From Trinickia diaoshuihuensis (GTDB taxonomy: Bacteria; Pseudomonadota; Gammaproteobacteria; Burkholderiales; Burkholderiaceae), in NCBI RefSeq assembly GCF_003390925.1, contig NZ_QUBS01000084.1, forward strand, positions 1 to 64,000: 64,000 nt of DNA, in the 5' to 3' direction. Within the stretch, counting starts at the first letter, position 1. Every line of letters starts with the position of its first letter. The notes under the pieces were generated by a model that was not told where the DNA came from, made no database searches, and saw nothing but the letters and a program-made list of their open reading frames with translations. The position numbers were made by a program, and so were the translations under genes. Below, in pieces: positions 45,883 to 55,822 of this stretch.

Positions 45883-47175
45883 TCAGATCTCCGGAATGGG
45901 AAGCGGGGGACGCGCCGGGCCGGGTACGGGAAAAACGGGCGCGGCCGATGGGTGCCTCGATGAGTATTGCTGGGGCGCCGCCGCGCGATAGCGGCGGTAA
46001 CGCGCGATCTGGAGCGCGAAGACGATCACGACGAGCTTGTCGAAATCGAGTTCTGCGCCGTTTTGCGCGAGCACGAAGAGTACGAATAACCCGTTCGCCC
46101 CACCGCCTGCCGCCCGCCATAGCATCCATAAGAGGGGCAGCGCGAGCCAGCCGTACGACATCAAAAAGTTGAACACGCCGTTTTGAAACGGCTGGTCCTG
46201 AAACGGCACGATCATCCGGTGCCGCACGAAGTACGACTCGGCCGCGGTGATCGGCACGCCGAACGGCGCATCGGTCAACACCTGACCGAGTAACTCGAAC
46301 GGCTGGACCAAACGAATCGCGACCGATTCATCCTCGCCCGAGACGATGCGCTCGATCCGTCCGGTGCTCTTGGCCACCGAGGACGGCAGCGCGCCGGTTA
46401 CCGTGGCGAGCAAGCCGGCGCTGAGCGCCAGCACGGCGAGTGCGATCGCGAACGACTTCGGAATGCGCGGGGCGTGGAACGCCGCGAAGATGATGAGGTT
46501 GGTGGTGAGGCCGAAATACGTTTGCGCCAACGCCGATGTGGTCACCGCGACGGCAAGCGCGAGCCAGCGCAGCTTCGGGCGCAGCGTATGCAGACACACG
46601 AACTGCAGCAGCAAGGTCATGAAGCCGAGGTACGAAGGCTCGGAGAAGGCGGCGGCGGGGCGGATCTTCCACTCGTAGCCGTGCTCGCGCGCATGCTCGA
46701 CCCAGGCGCTTGCGAGCGCCTGATCGTTCGATGTGATGAACCATCGCTGCGGCGGAAACAGCGCGATGCCTTTTTTGGCGGCAACCCACTGCACGGCGGT
46801 AACAAAAAACAGCGCGATCAGCATCGCCAATGCAAAACGGCCATCGAAACGCTGGGCGGCATGCCGGGGCGTGCCCCAGAGCGCCGCGAACAGAAAGAGC
46901 AGCCCGGCGGCGAAGCGCGCCTCACGCAACAAGTTCGGCTCGTCCGGCAACCCGATGGCGCAATACGCGAGGCTCGCGCCCGTGGCGATGAGCACCATCG
47001 CGCTTGGTAGCGGAACGAGCCGCAAACGGGTGTTCCACGCTGTCATCGCGAAGAGAACCGCAGCCACCGAGACGAAGTAGTTGGCGCCGTATTGGATCGT
47101 CGGCAGCAGCAAGATCAAGCCGTGCGCGAAGCGATTGCCGCGCCACGCGGCGCGCAGGGCACGCAGCGCGTTCAT
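45883..47175 (-). CDS. Wzy-type polysaccharide polymerase (candidate)
   Basis: Encodes 430 residues with roughly ten to twelve hydrophobic helices and a large periplasmic loop (about residues 265-330, rich in charged residues). This is the pattern of O-antigen/EPS polymerases, which have little sequence conservation. Position between glycosyltransferases in a Wzx/Wzc operon supports the call. ATG 47175 overlaps the stop of the upstream GT2 gene; the open frame continues upstream but has no family features. It is the only polymerase candidate in the locus. Confidence 0.78.
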   Translation of the reverse strand: MNALRALRAAWRGNRFAHGLILLLPTIQYGANYFVSVAAVLFAMTAWNTRLRLVPLPSAMVLIATGASLAYCAIGLPDEPNLLREARFAAGLLFLFAALWGTPRHAAQRFDGRFALAMLIALFFVTAVQWVAAKKGIALFPPQRWFITSNDQALASAWVEHAREHGYEWKIRPAAAFSEPSYLGFMTLLLQFVCLHTLRPKLRWLALAVAVTTSALAQTYFGLTTNLIIFAAFHAPRIPKSFAIALAVLALSAGLLATVTGALPSSVAKSTGRIERIVSGEDESVAIRLVQPFELLGQVLTDAPFGVPITAAESYFVRHRMIVPFQDQPFQNGVFNFLMSYGWLALPLLWMLWRAAGGGANGLFVLFVLAQNGAELDFDKLVVIVFALQIARYRRYRAAAPQQYSSRHPSAAPVFPVPGPARPPLPIPEI

Positions 47176-48221
47176 GACTGCAGGCTCCGTGCTGCCGATT
47201 CGGCGTCGAGCTCGTCCGGCCGCAAGGTTTCCACACGACGTACTTGCTGCAGCCAACGATAGAATCCCCGTCCCGCGCGCGGGCCGAGCAAACCGATCGC
47301 GAGCCAGAACAAGCTGCGCGTGGAGGCCCGGTCGCGCCACGCCGCGCGGGCGAAATGCGTGACGGCCGCGCGGTGTCCATAGCTGAGCGCCGCGCGTCCG
47401 TTTGCGATCAACGCGTCCACGTGCATGCGCCGGCGGAACGCCTCGAAGTCCTGAAAGGCGGACATCGCGTCGCCCCATTTGCGCTCGAAAGCGGCCAGGC
47501 CCTTGAGGCGTCGCTCGATGTTGACGCTGGTCCGGTCGCCGCTGTGTTGTACGAACTCGACGAGCGGCGTTTGCACATAGCGCAACTGCCCATACTCGAG
47601 ACAGCGCAGCCACATGTCGTAGTCTTGAAAGCTCGGCAGGTTTTCGTCGAACAGGCCCGCCTCGATCAGCACGTCGCGGCGTACGAGCGCGAGGCTCGTC
47701 GAGGTCGGGCAGACGCCGGAGAGCGCCATCTCGCGCGTGAGAACCGGTTCGAAGCCGCGGCAACTGACCGCGTGTCCGAAGACGAAGTCGATCTCGATAT
47801 ACGAGCACAGCGCGCCGATGCAGACGTCTTGCGTGAGCAGCCGCACTTGTTCGGTCAGTTTCTCGGGCAACCAGCGATCGTCGTCATCGAGAAAGCCGAT
47901 CAACTCGCCGCGCGCACTCATGATTCCCGTATTGCGCGCGCCGCACGCGCCTTTCGCGCGCGCATTGCGCAGCAGTCTCACGCGCGGGCCGAACGGTTCG
48001 AGTACCTCGCGCACGCGCCTTTGTTCCTGCTCGTCGGTGTTGTCGTCCACGACGAGCACTTCCACGTTCGAATAGCGCTGCGCAAGCACGCTGCGCACGG
48101 CGCGCGGTAGCATATCGGCGCGCTTGAAGGTGGGAATGATGGTGGAAACGAGCGGTTGCGAGCCGAGCGGCGGCAGGCTCTGGATGGCTGCGCGCCTGTG
48201 CTCGTCACGAGGGGTTTGCAT
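47172..48221 (-). CDS. Glycosyltransferase family 2 protein
   Basis: GT-A type glycosyltransferase of 349 residues. The N-terminal catalytic domain has VSTIIPTFKRADMLPRAVRS, EVLVVDDNTDEQE, GACGARNTGIMSARGELIGF and the metal-binding LDDDDRWLPEKL. A C-terminal helical part of about 100 residues follows. It lies 33 bp after wzx and overlaps wzy by 4 bp. Confidence 0.92.
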   Translation of the reverse strand: MQTPRDEHRRAAIQSLPPLGSQPLVSTIIPTFKRADMLPRAVRSVLAQRYSNVEVLVVDDNTDEQEQRRVREVLEPFGPRVRLLRNARAKGACGARNTGIMSARGELIGFLDDDDRWLPEKLTEQVRLLTQDVCIGALCSYIEIDFVFGHAVSCRGFEPVLTREMALSGVCPTSTSLALVRRDVLIEAGLFDENLPSFQDYDMWLRCLEYGQLRYVQTPLVEFVQHSGDRTSVNIERRLKGLAAFERKWGDAMSAFQDFEAFRRRMHVDALIANGRAALSYGHRAAVTHFARAAWRDRASTRSLFWLAIGLLGPRAGRGFYRWLQQVRRVETLRPDELDAESAARSLQS

Positions 48222-48254
48222 CGGTAACCTCCGGTCAGGATGCCGCTCGGCGGC

Positions 48255-49721
48255 TCACAAGGTGGGCTCGCCGCGCGGTACGCGCAGCCGCAGCGTACGC
48301 AGCAGGGAGCCGCACTGGGTCGGGTGAAAGCGGCTTAGATGCCACAGGCCGTAGAGCGCGCCGACGCCGCCCGCGATCACGAGCCGCGCGAGCGGCGGCA
48401 ATTCGGTGTCGGCCAGCATCGAGTCCGCGGCGAATGCGCATACGAAGACGCCCGTGCCGAGCAGGACCGGCGCGCCGACCGCGCGCAGCAGGGCCATGCG
48501 TTTGAGCGCGAGCAGGCGCGCGACGCAGGCGAGGTAGAACGGCGCCGTCGTCAACGTCGCGACCAGATAGCCGGCCGCGATGCCTCGTAGCCCCCAATGG
48601 GCGCCGACGAGCCAACACGCGATGTGCACGGCCGTGTTGCCGAAATTGATCCACAGCAGCGAACCGGTGCGGCCTTTGACGATGAACGCCGCGGGCGCGG
48701 TACTCAGTACGGATTGGACGAAGCCGACCGGCGCGAGCCACAACAGCAATTGCCCGACCTCGGCCCAACGAGGGCCCAGCGCGACGGCGACGAACGGCAC
48801 GCGCAGCGCCATGAGTCCGCCCATCAAGGTGGCGGTCAGCAAGCCGACGAACGAGGTGCTGGACAGCCAAGTGGCGGCGAGCCGCTGCGGCTCGCCTTGC
48901 TGCATGGCGAGCACGGGGTAGAGCGACTTCGATGCGACGAGCGAAACGTTCTGCAGCGGATACAACATGATGCGAAAGGCGAGGGAATAGGGGCCGAGCG
49001 CGGCGGCCCCCAGCATCCGGCCGACGATGACCGAATCGCAGTTGCGCTGCAGATACATGACGAGATTGGACAGCGTCAAATTCGACGAGAACGCGAAGAT
49101 CCGTTTCAAGTGCGTGGTGTCGCAATGCAGCGACGGGCGCCAAGGCGAAGCGAGGAACAACTGCACCGACGAGAGGCAGGCCTGCACGATCGCCTGCAGC
49201 ACGAGACTCAGCGCGCCGAGACCGGCGTGCGCGGCGACGACGGCCGCAACCATGCCGCTCGTATACGAGACCACGTCCGCCCGCGCCGTGATGCGAAAGC
49301 GCGACTCGCGCTCGAGCAGCGCTTGATGCGCGGCACCGAAGCTCATGATGGGAAACGTCAGCGCGAGCCCGTAGAGAAGATGGGCCAACGGCGCGGCGTC
49401 GAACGCGCGTGCGAGGGGCACGGCGGTGGCGACGACGATCAGCGCAACGACGGTGGCGACGCTCAGATTGAGCCAGAAAATCGCATCGACCATCGCGTGA
49501 TCGAGCTTGCGTGCGCGAATGATCGCGGGCCCCGTGCCCATGTCGCGCAGCAGCCCGGCCAAGCTCGTCACGACCGTGGCGAGCGCCATCATGCCGAAGT
49601 CGGCGGGGCCGAGCAGCCGCGACAAGATGCCGATGCCGACCAACTGCACCAGTATCTTCGCGACCTGGGCAGCGCCGAGCCAGCGCGCGTTGGCGCCTAC
49701 CGAGGGTTCCTTACGCGTCAT
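48255..49721 (-). CDS. Wzx-type oligosaccharide flippase
   Basis: Encodes 488 residues with about twelve to fourteen helices. The N-terminus ARWLGAAQVAKILVQLVGIG and ILSRLLGPADFGMMALATVV is typical of the polysaccharide-exporter (MOP) superfamily, of WzxC/lipopolysaccharide flippase type. It would move the lipid-linked repeat unit across the inner membrane. Its start overlaps the stop of the beta-helix gene by 4 bp. Confidence 0.93.
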   Translation of the reverse strand: MTRKEPSVGANARWLGAAQVAKILVQLVGIGILSRLLGPADFGMMALATVVTSLAGLLRDMGTGPAIIRARKLDHAMVDAIFWLNLSVATVVALIVVATAVPLARAFDAAPLAHLLYGLALTFPIMSFGAAHQALLERESRFRITARADVVSYTSGMVAAVVAAHAGLGALSLVLQAIVQACLSSVQLFLASPWRPSLHCDTTHLKRIFAFSSNLTLSNLVMYLQRNCDSVIVGRMLGAAALGPYSLAFRIMLYPLQNVSLVASKSLYPVLAMQQGEPQRLAATWLSSTSFVGLLTATLMGGLMALRVPFVAVALGPRWAEVGQLLLWLAPVGFVQSVLSTAPAAFIVKGRTGSLLWINFGNTAVHIACWLVGAHWGLRGIAAGYLVATLTTAPFYLACVARLLALKRMALLRAVGAPVLLGTGVFVCAFAADSMLADTELPPLARLVIAGGVGALYGLWHLSRFHPTQCGSLLRTLRLRVPRGEPTL

Positions 49722-51814
49722 CGAGCACTCCGCATCGGCGCGATACGCGCCGACGGCTCGAAGCCGCTCGACAATGCCGGTGAACTCGGCGAGAGCGTCA
49801 ACGATTCCAGCGTACTGCGCGCACCGTTGGGCATCGACTGCGCGAAGCGCACGTCCGCCGAGCCGAACGTTTGCTGCTCGTCGACGTACGGCCGGGCTGC
49901 GCTCTCGATGTCGAAGCGCAGTCCGCCGATGATGGCGTTGCGTGCGAGCACGGTGCCCTTGGGCGCGCCGGGGGCATCTTGCATGACCCGCGCCAGCGCC
50001 GGGTAGCGCGTCGAATACGGCGGCGCATCGACGCGCCGGTTCGCGAGCATGCTGCGCAACTGGCTGCGCGGATTCGCGACCTCGGCCTTTTGCCAGGTGA
50101 GCCCGCGCGCATCGACGTGGACGGCGGGCGCACAGTCCACGAACAAGTTGTCCTCGACGACGTTGTCGCGCCCGCCGCCGACGAACACGGCCTGATTGAC
50201 GCGCGCGAAGACGTTGCTGCGGATCGTGATGCCGCTCGCCTGGTCATCGAGATAGATGCCCATCGTCGCGTGCGGCCGGTCGGGCGAGCCGATATCGCGC
50301 AGGAAGTTGTTGTCGATGACGGTGCCGCGCGCGGTCCAATCGCGCCCCGTGTAGATCGCGCCGGCGTCGCTCGATTCCTTCACGACGCTGTAGATCGTAT
50401 TGCCCTCGATCCGATGGTCGTTGCCCGTGAAGATGATGGCGGCGTGCGGGCCGTCGTGGATGACGCTGTGCTCGATGCGGTCGCCGACGCCGGTGATGCT
50501 GACGGCCGGGCGATAGGAGCGGGCGAGCCGTGCGTAATCGTTGAAGGTGCTGTCGGATAAGACGACGTTGCCCGGCGTGAGATGGTTTTGGTCGCCGGCC
50601 GTGATCGATACGCCGCCTTGGCCCGTCCGTTCCACGAGCAAGCCGGCGAAGCGGCTGTTGACCGCGCTCGAGACGAGCGCGCGCGCGCCGGTGTTCTCGA
50701 TCCCGACGCGCTGGAACGAGAGATTGCTGCCGCCTTGCAACGTCACGGCATCGCCGCGCGACATATCGAACGTGACATCGCTCACTTCGACACCGCTGGC
50801 GTTGTCCATCCGCAGGAGCGTGTCGGTGACCGAGGCTTCGATGTCGTTTTCGGCGCCGGGCGCCGGCGGCCAGACGTACACGCGTCCCGCCCGGCGATCC
50901 ACGTAGTACTCGCCGGGGGCATTTAATTCGGATAGTGCGTTTTCGATGAAGACACGCTGTCCGGCCTTGATGCCCATGCGCGGCGCGCTGGAGAGCGTGA
51001 GCGCGCCGCTCGTGGGATCGACGGCGCTGACGGCAAGCGTTTCGTCGGCCCAGTCGCGCGCCCAATAGCCCATCGCGCGCAGATTGGCGTCGCCGCTCCA
51101 GCGTGCCGCATTGACGCCTGCGACCGTGAAGCGGGTGCCGTTTGCCCCATCGGGCACGGTGCCGATCGTGGCGTAACCTTGCTGCGGCCACCGCGCGAGC
51201 GTGAGCGGCCGGTCGCGATAGAACAGTTCGAACTCGGCCGGCTGCACGGGGATCGCGAAGCCGTACGGCGCGAACGCGGCGGGCAGCGTGATGCCGTTGG
51301 CGGCCAAATCGGCGACGCGCACCGCGCCGCGCGCCGCCGCGGGCAATCGGCCGAGCACGGCCGGATCGCGCACCGGCGCCCAGCCGTGCAGGAGTTGCGC
51401 GCCGGAAATCACCGCACGCGCATCGCGGGGCCCGCGCAATGCGATCGGGGTGCCGCGCCAGCCCGGGCCCAATGCGACGGTCAGCGCAGCGGCCAGGCGG
51501 TAGGTGCCGGGACCGAGATCGATATTGACGCGGCCGACGTCCGGGCCCGCGCGCGCCTTGTCGCGAGCAAGCAGGGCGAGGGCGTCGCGCAGCGACATCG
51601 GCGCGGCGGGCGAAGCGTCGCCCGAGCCGGGCCCGGCCTGTGCCGAGTTGGGCGTGTGCGCAGCGGCGAGCTTTGCTTCTTGCGCGTTCGTTCGCTCCGC
51701 CGAGACGTGCAATTCGAGTACGTCACCGCTCGACGCATCGGAGGTACTCGTCACGCATGCCGTTGAAAGCGCGGCTACGGCAATGGCGACTGCGACGGCA
51801 ACGTGCCGGGTCAT
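49718..51814 (-). CDS. Right-handed parallel beta-helix lipoprotein, GH141-like candidate
   Basis: Encodes 698 residues with a lipobox at about residue 20 (ALSTAC) and a Ser/Ala-rich linker. A front domain carries ELFYRDRPLTLARWPQQGYA and NALSELNAPGEYYVDRRAG, followed by repeating beta-helix turns from about residue 330 to 590 with HDGPHAAIIFTGNDHRIEGN and GAIYTGRDWTARGTVIDNNF. This layout resembles GH141-type and related carbohydrate-active beta-helices; one characterised GH141 member is an alpha-L-fucosidase. A trimming, lyase or epimerase role on the polymer is inferred. It overlaps wzc and wzx by 4 bp each. Confidence 0.75.
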   Translation of the reverse strand: MTRHVAVAVAIAVAALSTACVTSTSDASSGDVLELHVSAERTNAQEAKLAAAHTPNSAQAGPGSGDASPAAPMSLRDALALLARDKARAGPDVGRVNIDLGPGTYRLAAALTVALGPGWRGTPIALRGPRDARAVISGAQLLHGWAPVRDPAVLGRLPAAARGAVRVADLAANGITLPAAFAPYGFAIPVQPAEFELFYRDRPLTLARWPQQGYATIGTVPDGANGTRFTVAGVNAARWSGDANLRAMGYWARDWADETLAVSAVDPTSGALTLSSAPRMGIKAGQRVFIENALSELNAPGEYYVDRRAGRVYVWPPAPGAENDIEASVTDTLLRMDNASGVEVSDVTFDMSRGDAVTLQGGSNLSFQRVGIENTGARALVSSAVNSRFAGLLVERTGQGGVSITAGDQNHLTPGNVVLSDSTFNDYARLARSYRPAVSITGVGDRIEHSVIHDGPHAAIIFTGNDHRIEGNTIYSVVKESSDAGAIYTGRDWTARGTVIDNNFLRDIGSPDRPHATMGIYLDDQASGITIRSNVFARVNQAVFVGGGRDNVVEDNLFVDCAPAVHVDARGLTWQKAEVANPRSQLRSMLANRRVDAPPYSTRYPALARVMQDAPGAPKGTVLARNAIIGGLRFDIESAARPYVDEQQTFGSADVRFAQSMPNGARSTLESLTLSPSSPALSSGFEPSARIAPMRSAR

Positions 51815-54165
51815 TTACGTACCTCGGGCGGCAACGCTTCGACCAGCACTTGCTGCGGGACACTGCCCTTGTGCGGCGTGTAGTGGGACCGGTAGCGGTA
51901 CCCATGCAGCCCGGTGCTCGGATGAAAACCGTTGAGCACGACGCCCTTGAGCAACACGCCTGCCTGCGTGAGACGCTTGGTGGCCTCGGCGAGCCGACCC
52001 GCCGTCGTGACGCGGTGGCGCGCGACGATCAGGGCCGTGCCCGCATGCTGACCGAGCGTCGCCGCATCGTCGACCGGCAGCGCCGCCGGCGAATCGATGA
52101 TGACGACGTCGTAGTTCGCGCTCGCGGCGCGCACGAGGTCGCCGAGCGGCGGGCTTAGCAGCAGTTCCGACGGATTCGGCGGAATGCTGCCGCGCGTGAT
52201 CAGATCGAGTTTGGGCAGCACGTCGCGGTGCACGACTTGTTCGAGCTTGGCCTCGCCGCCGATGAGCTCCGAGAGCCCGGGCGCCGCCGAGACGTTGAAG
52301 TGCCGGCCCAGATCGCCCCGACGCAAATCGCCGTCGATCAGCAGCACGCGTTGATTCGACGCGGCGAGCACCGCGGCGAGGTTGGCGCTCGTAAACGACT
52401 TGCCGACGTTAGGCTCGGCGCCCGAGATCAACACGACGTTGTTGTGCGCATCGGGCAGCGTGGTGCGCAGCGCGGAGCGCAGGCTGCGTAGGCTCTCGAC
52501 GGTGAGCGAATCGCGCTGGGCGTGCGCGAGGAGCCTCACGCCTCCGAGTTTCGCGCGGCGCTTGTCGAGCCGTGCTTGTTCGCTGCTGAACAGCACGCTC
52601 GCGAGCACCGGCAGGCCAGACGCCGCTTCGATTTCGCGCGGTTGGGTGATACCGCCGAACAGGCGCTGACGCACCCATGCGATCGCGACGCCGACGCACA
52701 AGCCGATGATCGTCGACAGTGCGAGGACGAGCCAACGCTTCGGTTTGACGGGCTTATCAGCCGGCGTCGCGTGATCGACGATGCGCGAGTTGCCCTTGCT
52801 TGCGCGGGCCAAATCGAGTTGCTGCAGGTTATTGAGCAGGCCCGTATAGAGTTCGGTGTTGACCTTCACGTCGCGCTGGAGCCGCACTTGCATCTGCTCG
52901 AGTTCCGGCAACTGCCGCGTTTGCGATTCGATTTGCGCGACGCGCGCGCGCAGCGTGGCGATTTGGCTGTCCACAGCCACGACCGACGCATGCTGCGGCA
53001 TGAAGGTCGCCAACAGTTCGCTGCGCTTTTGCTCGAGTTCGGCCAATTTCGTTTGGGCGTCGACCGATTGCTGCAGGATGTTCGTGTCCTGCGTGCCTAG
53101 GTCGAGCGTCATATGCTGCGCGCGGAACGCGTTATAGGCGTCCTCCGACTCCTCGAGCTGATGCTTCAGGCGCGGCAACTCGCGGTTCAAGAACTCGATG
53201 GAGCGTTGAGCCTCCACCGACCGGCGCTCGGCATCCTGTGCGACGTACTCGTCGCCGATGTCGTTCAAGACGCTGGCGACTTGCAGCGCGTTCGAGCCCT
53301 GCAGCGAGGCGCGGATCAAATCCGAATCCTTGGTCGGCTGCGTGACGTCCATGGCACGCTGCAGATCGTCGACCGCCGTGACGACGGCCACGCGCGAGAG
53401 CTTGAACGCCGCGCCGGGACGGGCCTCCAACGACGTCACCACGAGCCGAATCGGCCCGTACGGGGTGGCGATGTTCAGCGGTTCGCCGAGGCGGCCCGAC
53501 GCGTCGATATCGACGTCGATGTCGCTGAACGATCCGAGCAGCCGGTAGCGCCCGCCGTCTCCGGCGACGAGTTTGAACCGCCTGCCGTAGAACTCGGCCG
53601 GCATTTCGAACGAGCCCAACTCGGCCCGTTCCGCGCCCCATACGAAGCCGCCCCAGCCGAGCAGCCCCGGATTGGAGAGCGACAGGTCGTGTGCATGGCG
53701 CCTGCGCTCGGCGACCCACCGTCCGATCATCGGGAAGTAGCGCGGCTCGGCCCGAACGTTTAGGTGGTACTTCTCGACGACGCGCGATAACACGAGACGC
53801 GAGTTGAAAATCTCGATCTGGTCGGAGGTCGCCGATTTCTGATCGAACATTTGCTGCACGTTCTCGAGCAGACTCGTCGACGCGTTCGGGTTGTCCTCCA
53901 CCTGCAAGAGCAGGCTGGATTGGAACGTCGGCTGCGCGAACACCGCGTAGGCAAGGCCAAGCAGCGTCATGACGACCGTCAATACGACGATCATCGTGCG
54001 GTTCGCGTGCAGCAAGTCCCAGAACGGGCCCATGTCGAGCTCGTTGCGGGCAGGCTCGTAGGCGGGAAACGCGGGTGCCGGTCTAAAAACGTACCTGCCG
54101 GCTCCCGGCTCCGACGAAGGCTGGTGCGAGGGTTCAAGCGGTCGGTCCACGTTTTTCGACTCCAA
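51811..54165 (-). CDS. Wzc-type polysaccharide co-polymerase and tyrosine autokinase
   Basis: Inner-membrane protein of 784 residues that controls chain length and export. It has two membrane helices (about residues 57-78 and 500-525) flanking a periplasmic coiled-coil Wzz region, then a cytoplasmic BY-kinase. Walker A is GAEPNVGKSFTSANL (near residue 585), Walker A' VLLIDGDLRRGDLG, and Walker B VVIIDSPAALPVDD. The C-terminal tail has clustered Tyr (GYRYRSHY), fewer than the Tyr-rich tail of E. coli Wzc. The partner phosphatase Wzb and pore Wza are not in the window. Confidence 0.93.
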   Translation of the reverse strand: MESKNVDRPLEPSHQPSSEPGAGRYVFRPAPAFPAYEPARNELDMGPFWDLLHANRTMIVVLTVVMTLLGLAYAVFAQPTFQSSLLLQVEDNPNASTSLLENVQQMFDQKSATSDQIEIFNSRLVLSRVVEKYHLNVRAEPRYFPMIGRWVAERRRHAHDLSLSNPGLLGWGGFVWGAERAELGSFEMPAEFYGRRFKLVAGDGGRYRLLGSFSDIDVDIDASGRLGEPLNIATPYGPIRLVVTSLEARPGAAFKLSRVAVVTAVDDLQRAMDVTQPTKDSDLIRASLQGSNALQVASVLNDIGDEYVAQDAERRSVEAQRSIEFLNRELPRLKHQLEESEDAYNAFRAQHMTLDLGTQDTNILQQSVDAQTKLAELEQKRSELLATFMPQHASVVAVDSQIATLRARVAQIESQTRQLPELEQMQVRLQRDVKVNTELYTGLLNNLQQLDLARASKGNSRIVDHATPADKPVKPKRWLVLALSTIIGLCVGVAIAWVRQRLFGGITQPREIEAASGLPVLASVLFSSEQARLDKRRAKLGGVRLLAHAQRDSLTVESLRSLRSALRTTLPDAHNNVVLISGAEPNVGKSFTSANLAAVLAASNQRVLLIDGDLRRGDLGRHFNVSAAPGLSELIGGEAKLEQVVHRDVLPKLDLITRGSIPPNPSELLLSPPLGDLVRAASANYDVVIIDSPAALPVDDAATLGQHAGTALIVARHRVTTAGRLAEATKRLTQAGVLLKGVVLNGFHPSTGLHGYRYRSHYTPHKGSVPQQVLVEALPPEVRK

Positions 54166-54207
54166 ATGATGATTGACGGCGAATGGGATGCCGGTGTGCG
54201 GCGCGAA

Positions 54208-55242
54208 TCAGATAGGGCACTCGCGCGCGATCTGGCGGACGGCGTCGTGCTGCTGTGCTTCGGGCGGCATGCGGCTGCGCGCCCGGTATTCGGTCGGCGA
54301 GATGCGCAGCGTCTTGCGGAAGATTTTGCCCAGGCGATCGCCGTTGCCGATCCCGCAGCGCCGCGCGATTTTTTCGACGGGCAAGTCGGTCTCGGTCAGC
54401 ATGCGGCACACGAGATCGAGCCGGGCGCGCAGCAGGAATTCGGACGGCGTGACGCCGAGTTGAAGCTTGAAGTGCCGCGAGAAGCTGCGGCTACTCATCA
54501 TCGCCACTTGCACGCCGTCGGCGACGGTGATCGGCCGGGTGCAGTTTTCGTCGAGCCATAGCGCCGCCGCCCGTACTTTTTCCTCGATCGTTTTATGACC
54601 GATGTCGCGCAAAAGTAGATCGACTTTCGCCTTGGTGCTCGGCAGCACGCGCTCGCTGATCTGCTGTGCGAGCTCGTTGCCTAGATCGCGTTTGACTAGA
54701 TTGAGCGCGCTGCGCACCGCGTCGGCGCCGTTATCGACGACGCAGGTTTCGTGCGTGCGTTCGGTGCCGGGCGCGGCCCAGCCGCCGCGTAAACCGGGTG
54801 CATCGCCCGGGCCGCGGCGGCTTCCGCCGGCCAGCAACTGCGCGTACAAGCCGGAGTCCAACGCGCGTCCGGCCAGTAGGAACAAGGCGTCGAAGCGGTC
54901 GCGCTGCTCGAACTGGAAGCATTCGGTCAGCATACGGGCAGAGGACGACGATTGCAGGCTCCCGCCCAGCGGCGAAAGCATTCTGACGTCGTAGGTCACC
55001 CCGCTCATGTCGTGCAGCGAGTGCGCGAGCGTATGTTCGTTGGCGAGTTGGAATACTTCCGTGATCGCACCCACGCGAAGCAGCGAGAAGCCCTCGGACA
55101 GCACGATGCCGATCCGGCGCGTCGTCGGATGCGCGGCGGGCGCGGCCAGCGCCGGATGGATCTCGCCGCGGCCTCGTCGCTCATGACTCAGCGTGTTGAC
55201 GCCCACGTGCAATAGGTTATTGATTTCGCTGACAGGCGTCAT
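54208..55242 (-). CDS. GlxA-family AraC-type transcriptional regulator
   Basis: Encodes 344 residues: an N-terminal DJ-1/PfpI-like domain (about 45-200, starting RRIGIVLSEGFSLLRVGAIT) and a C-terminal AraC DNA-binding domain with two helix-turn-helix parts (VQVAMMSSRSFSRHFKLQLG, and KIARRCGIGNGDRLGKIFRK). It is the first gene of the leftward EPS operon, 42 bp before wzc, after a 580-bp upstream region. It is therefore a good candidate for local control of polymer production; the signal is unknown. GAGGGTGA precedes the ATG. Confidence 0.88.
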   Translation of the reverse strand: MTPVSEINNLLHVGVNTLSHERRGRGEIHPALAAPAAHPTTRRIGIVLSEGFSLLRVGAITEVFQLANEHTLAHSLHDMSGVTYDVRMLSPLGGSLQSSSSARMLTECFQFEQRDRFDALFLLAGRALDSGLYAQLLAGGSRRGPGDAPGLRGGWAAPGTERTHETCVVDNGADAVRSALNLVKRDLGNELAQQISERVLPSTKAKVDLLLRDIGHKTIEEKVRAAALWLDENCTRPITVADGVQVAMMSSRSFSRHFKLQLGVTPSEFLLRARLDLVCRMLTETDLPVEKIARRCGIGNGDRLGKIFRKTLRISPTEYRARSRMPPEAQQHDAVRQIARECPI

Positions 55243-55822
55243 AACGTCACCCTCGAACTTTGGATCATGCAGCGCGGTTGGTTTTTATTGGGCTTCCTTT
55301 CCTACGACGGACGCAGGATAACTGAGCAGAAAGACGCTTAATACCGTTTGACCGAAAAAGCCGCCCAAATGGCCAAATTATCCACGGCTTAAATGAGGGT
55401 GCGTCGTTTTTGTCGCGGGGGTGAATAAGCTTTCCGCATGAGACTCGAGTGAGTCCGTGGAATCTCGCCGGCAGGAAAACGGCTGGCTGGCGATACCTCT
55501 GACGGCAGCCGGCCGCGACGAGCTGGGGCCTTGTGCGGTGGCCCTGTCAGGCCTTTTTCTCGGCCCGAGGCGGTGTGCGCCACCGATATTTGCCGCGCCA
55601 TTAATAACACGGCTAGGTCCGCATTCCCTGTTTGCATATGCGTTGCCTGCACGAATTATTGCCGCGCTTAATTGGCGATTGCGTCTTGAAAAATGGCCGA
55701 TAAGTCTGGCTCGTGGAAATTGAAGACGATGATTATGCGTTTTTCATCGATTCGATCCCGACTAATCCGCCAATGGCGTTTTTTTCGCCGATGACGTGGA
55801 CGGACGCCCGGATTGCCGCCGT
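55243..55822. other. 580-bp region upstream of the EPS operon
   Basis: No gene is supported; possible frames here lack an RBS and any family pattern. The part near the regulator (about 55280-55420) is AT-richer and probably holds the operon promoter. At 55769-55786 a small CGCC-AAT-GGCG hairpin is followed by seven T on the plus strand, a terminator-like shape with no plus-strand gene before it. Confidence 0.5.

Noticed and set aside
55457-55723. A possible 88-codon gene upstream of the EPS operon
   Set aside because: No ribosome binding site, no family pattern and no conserved features; it lies in a region better explained as promoter and leader DNA.
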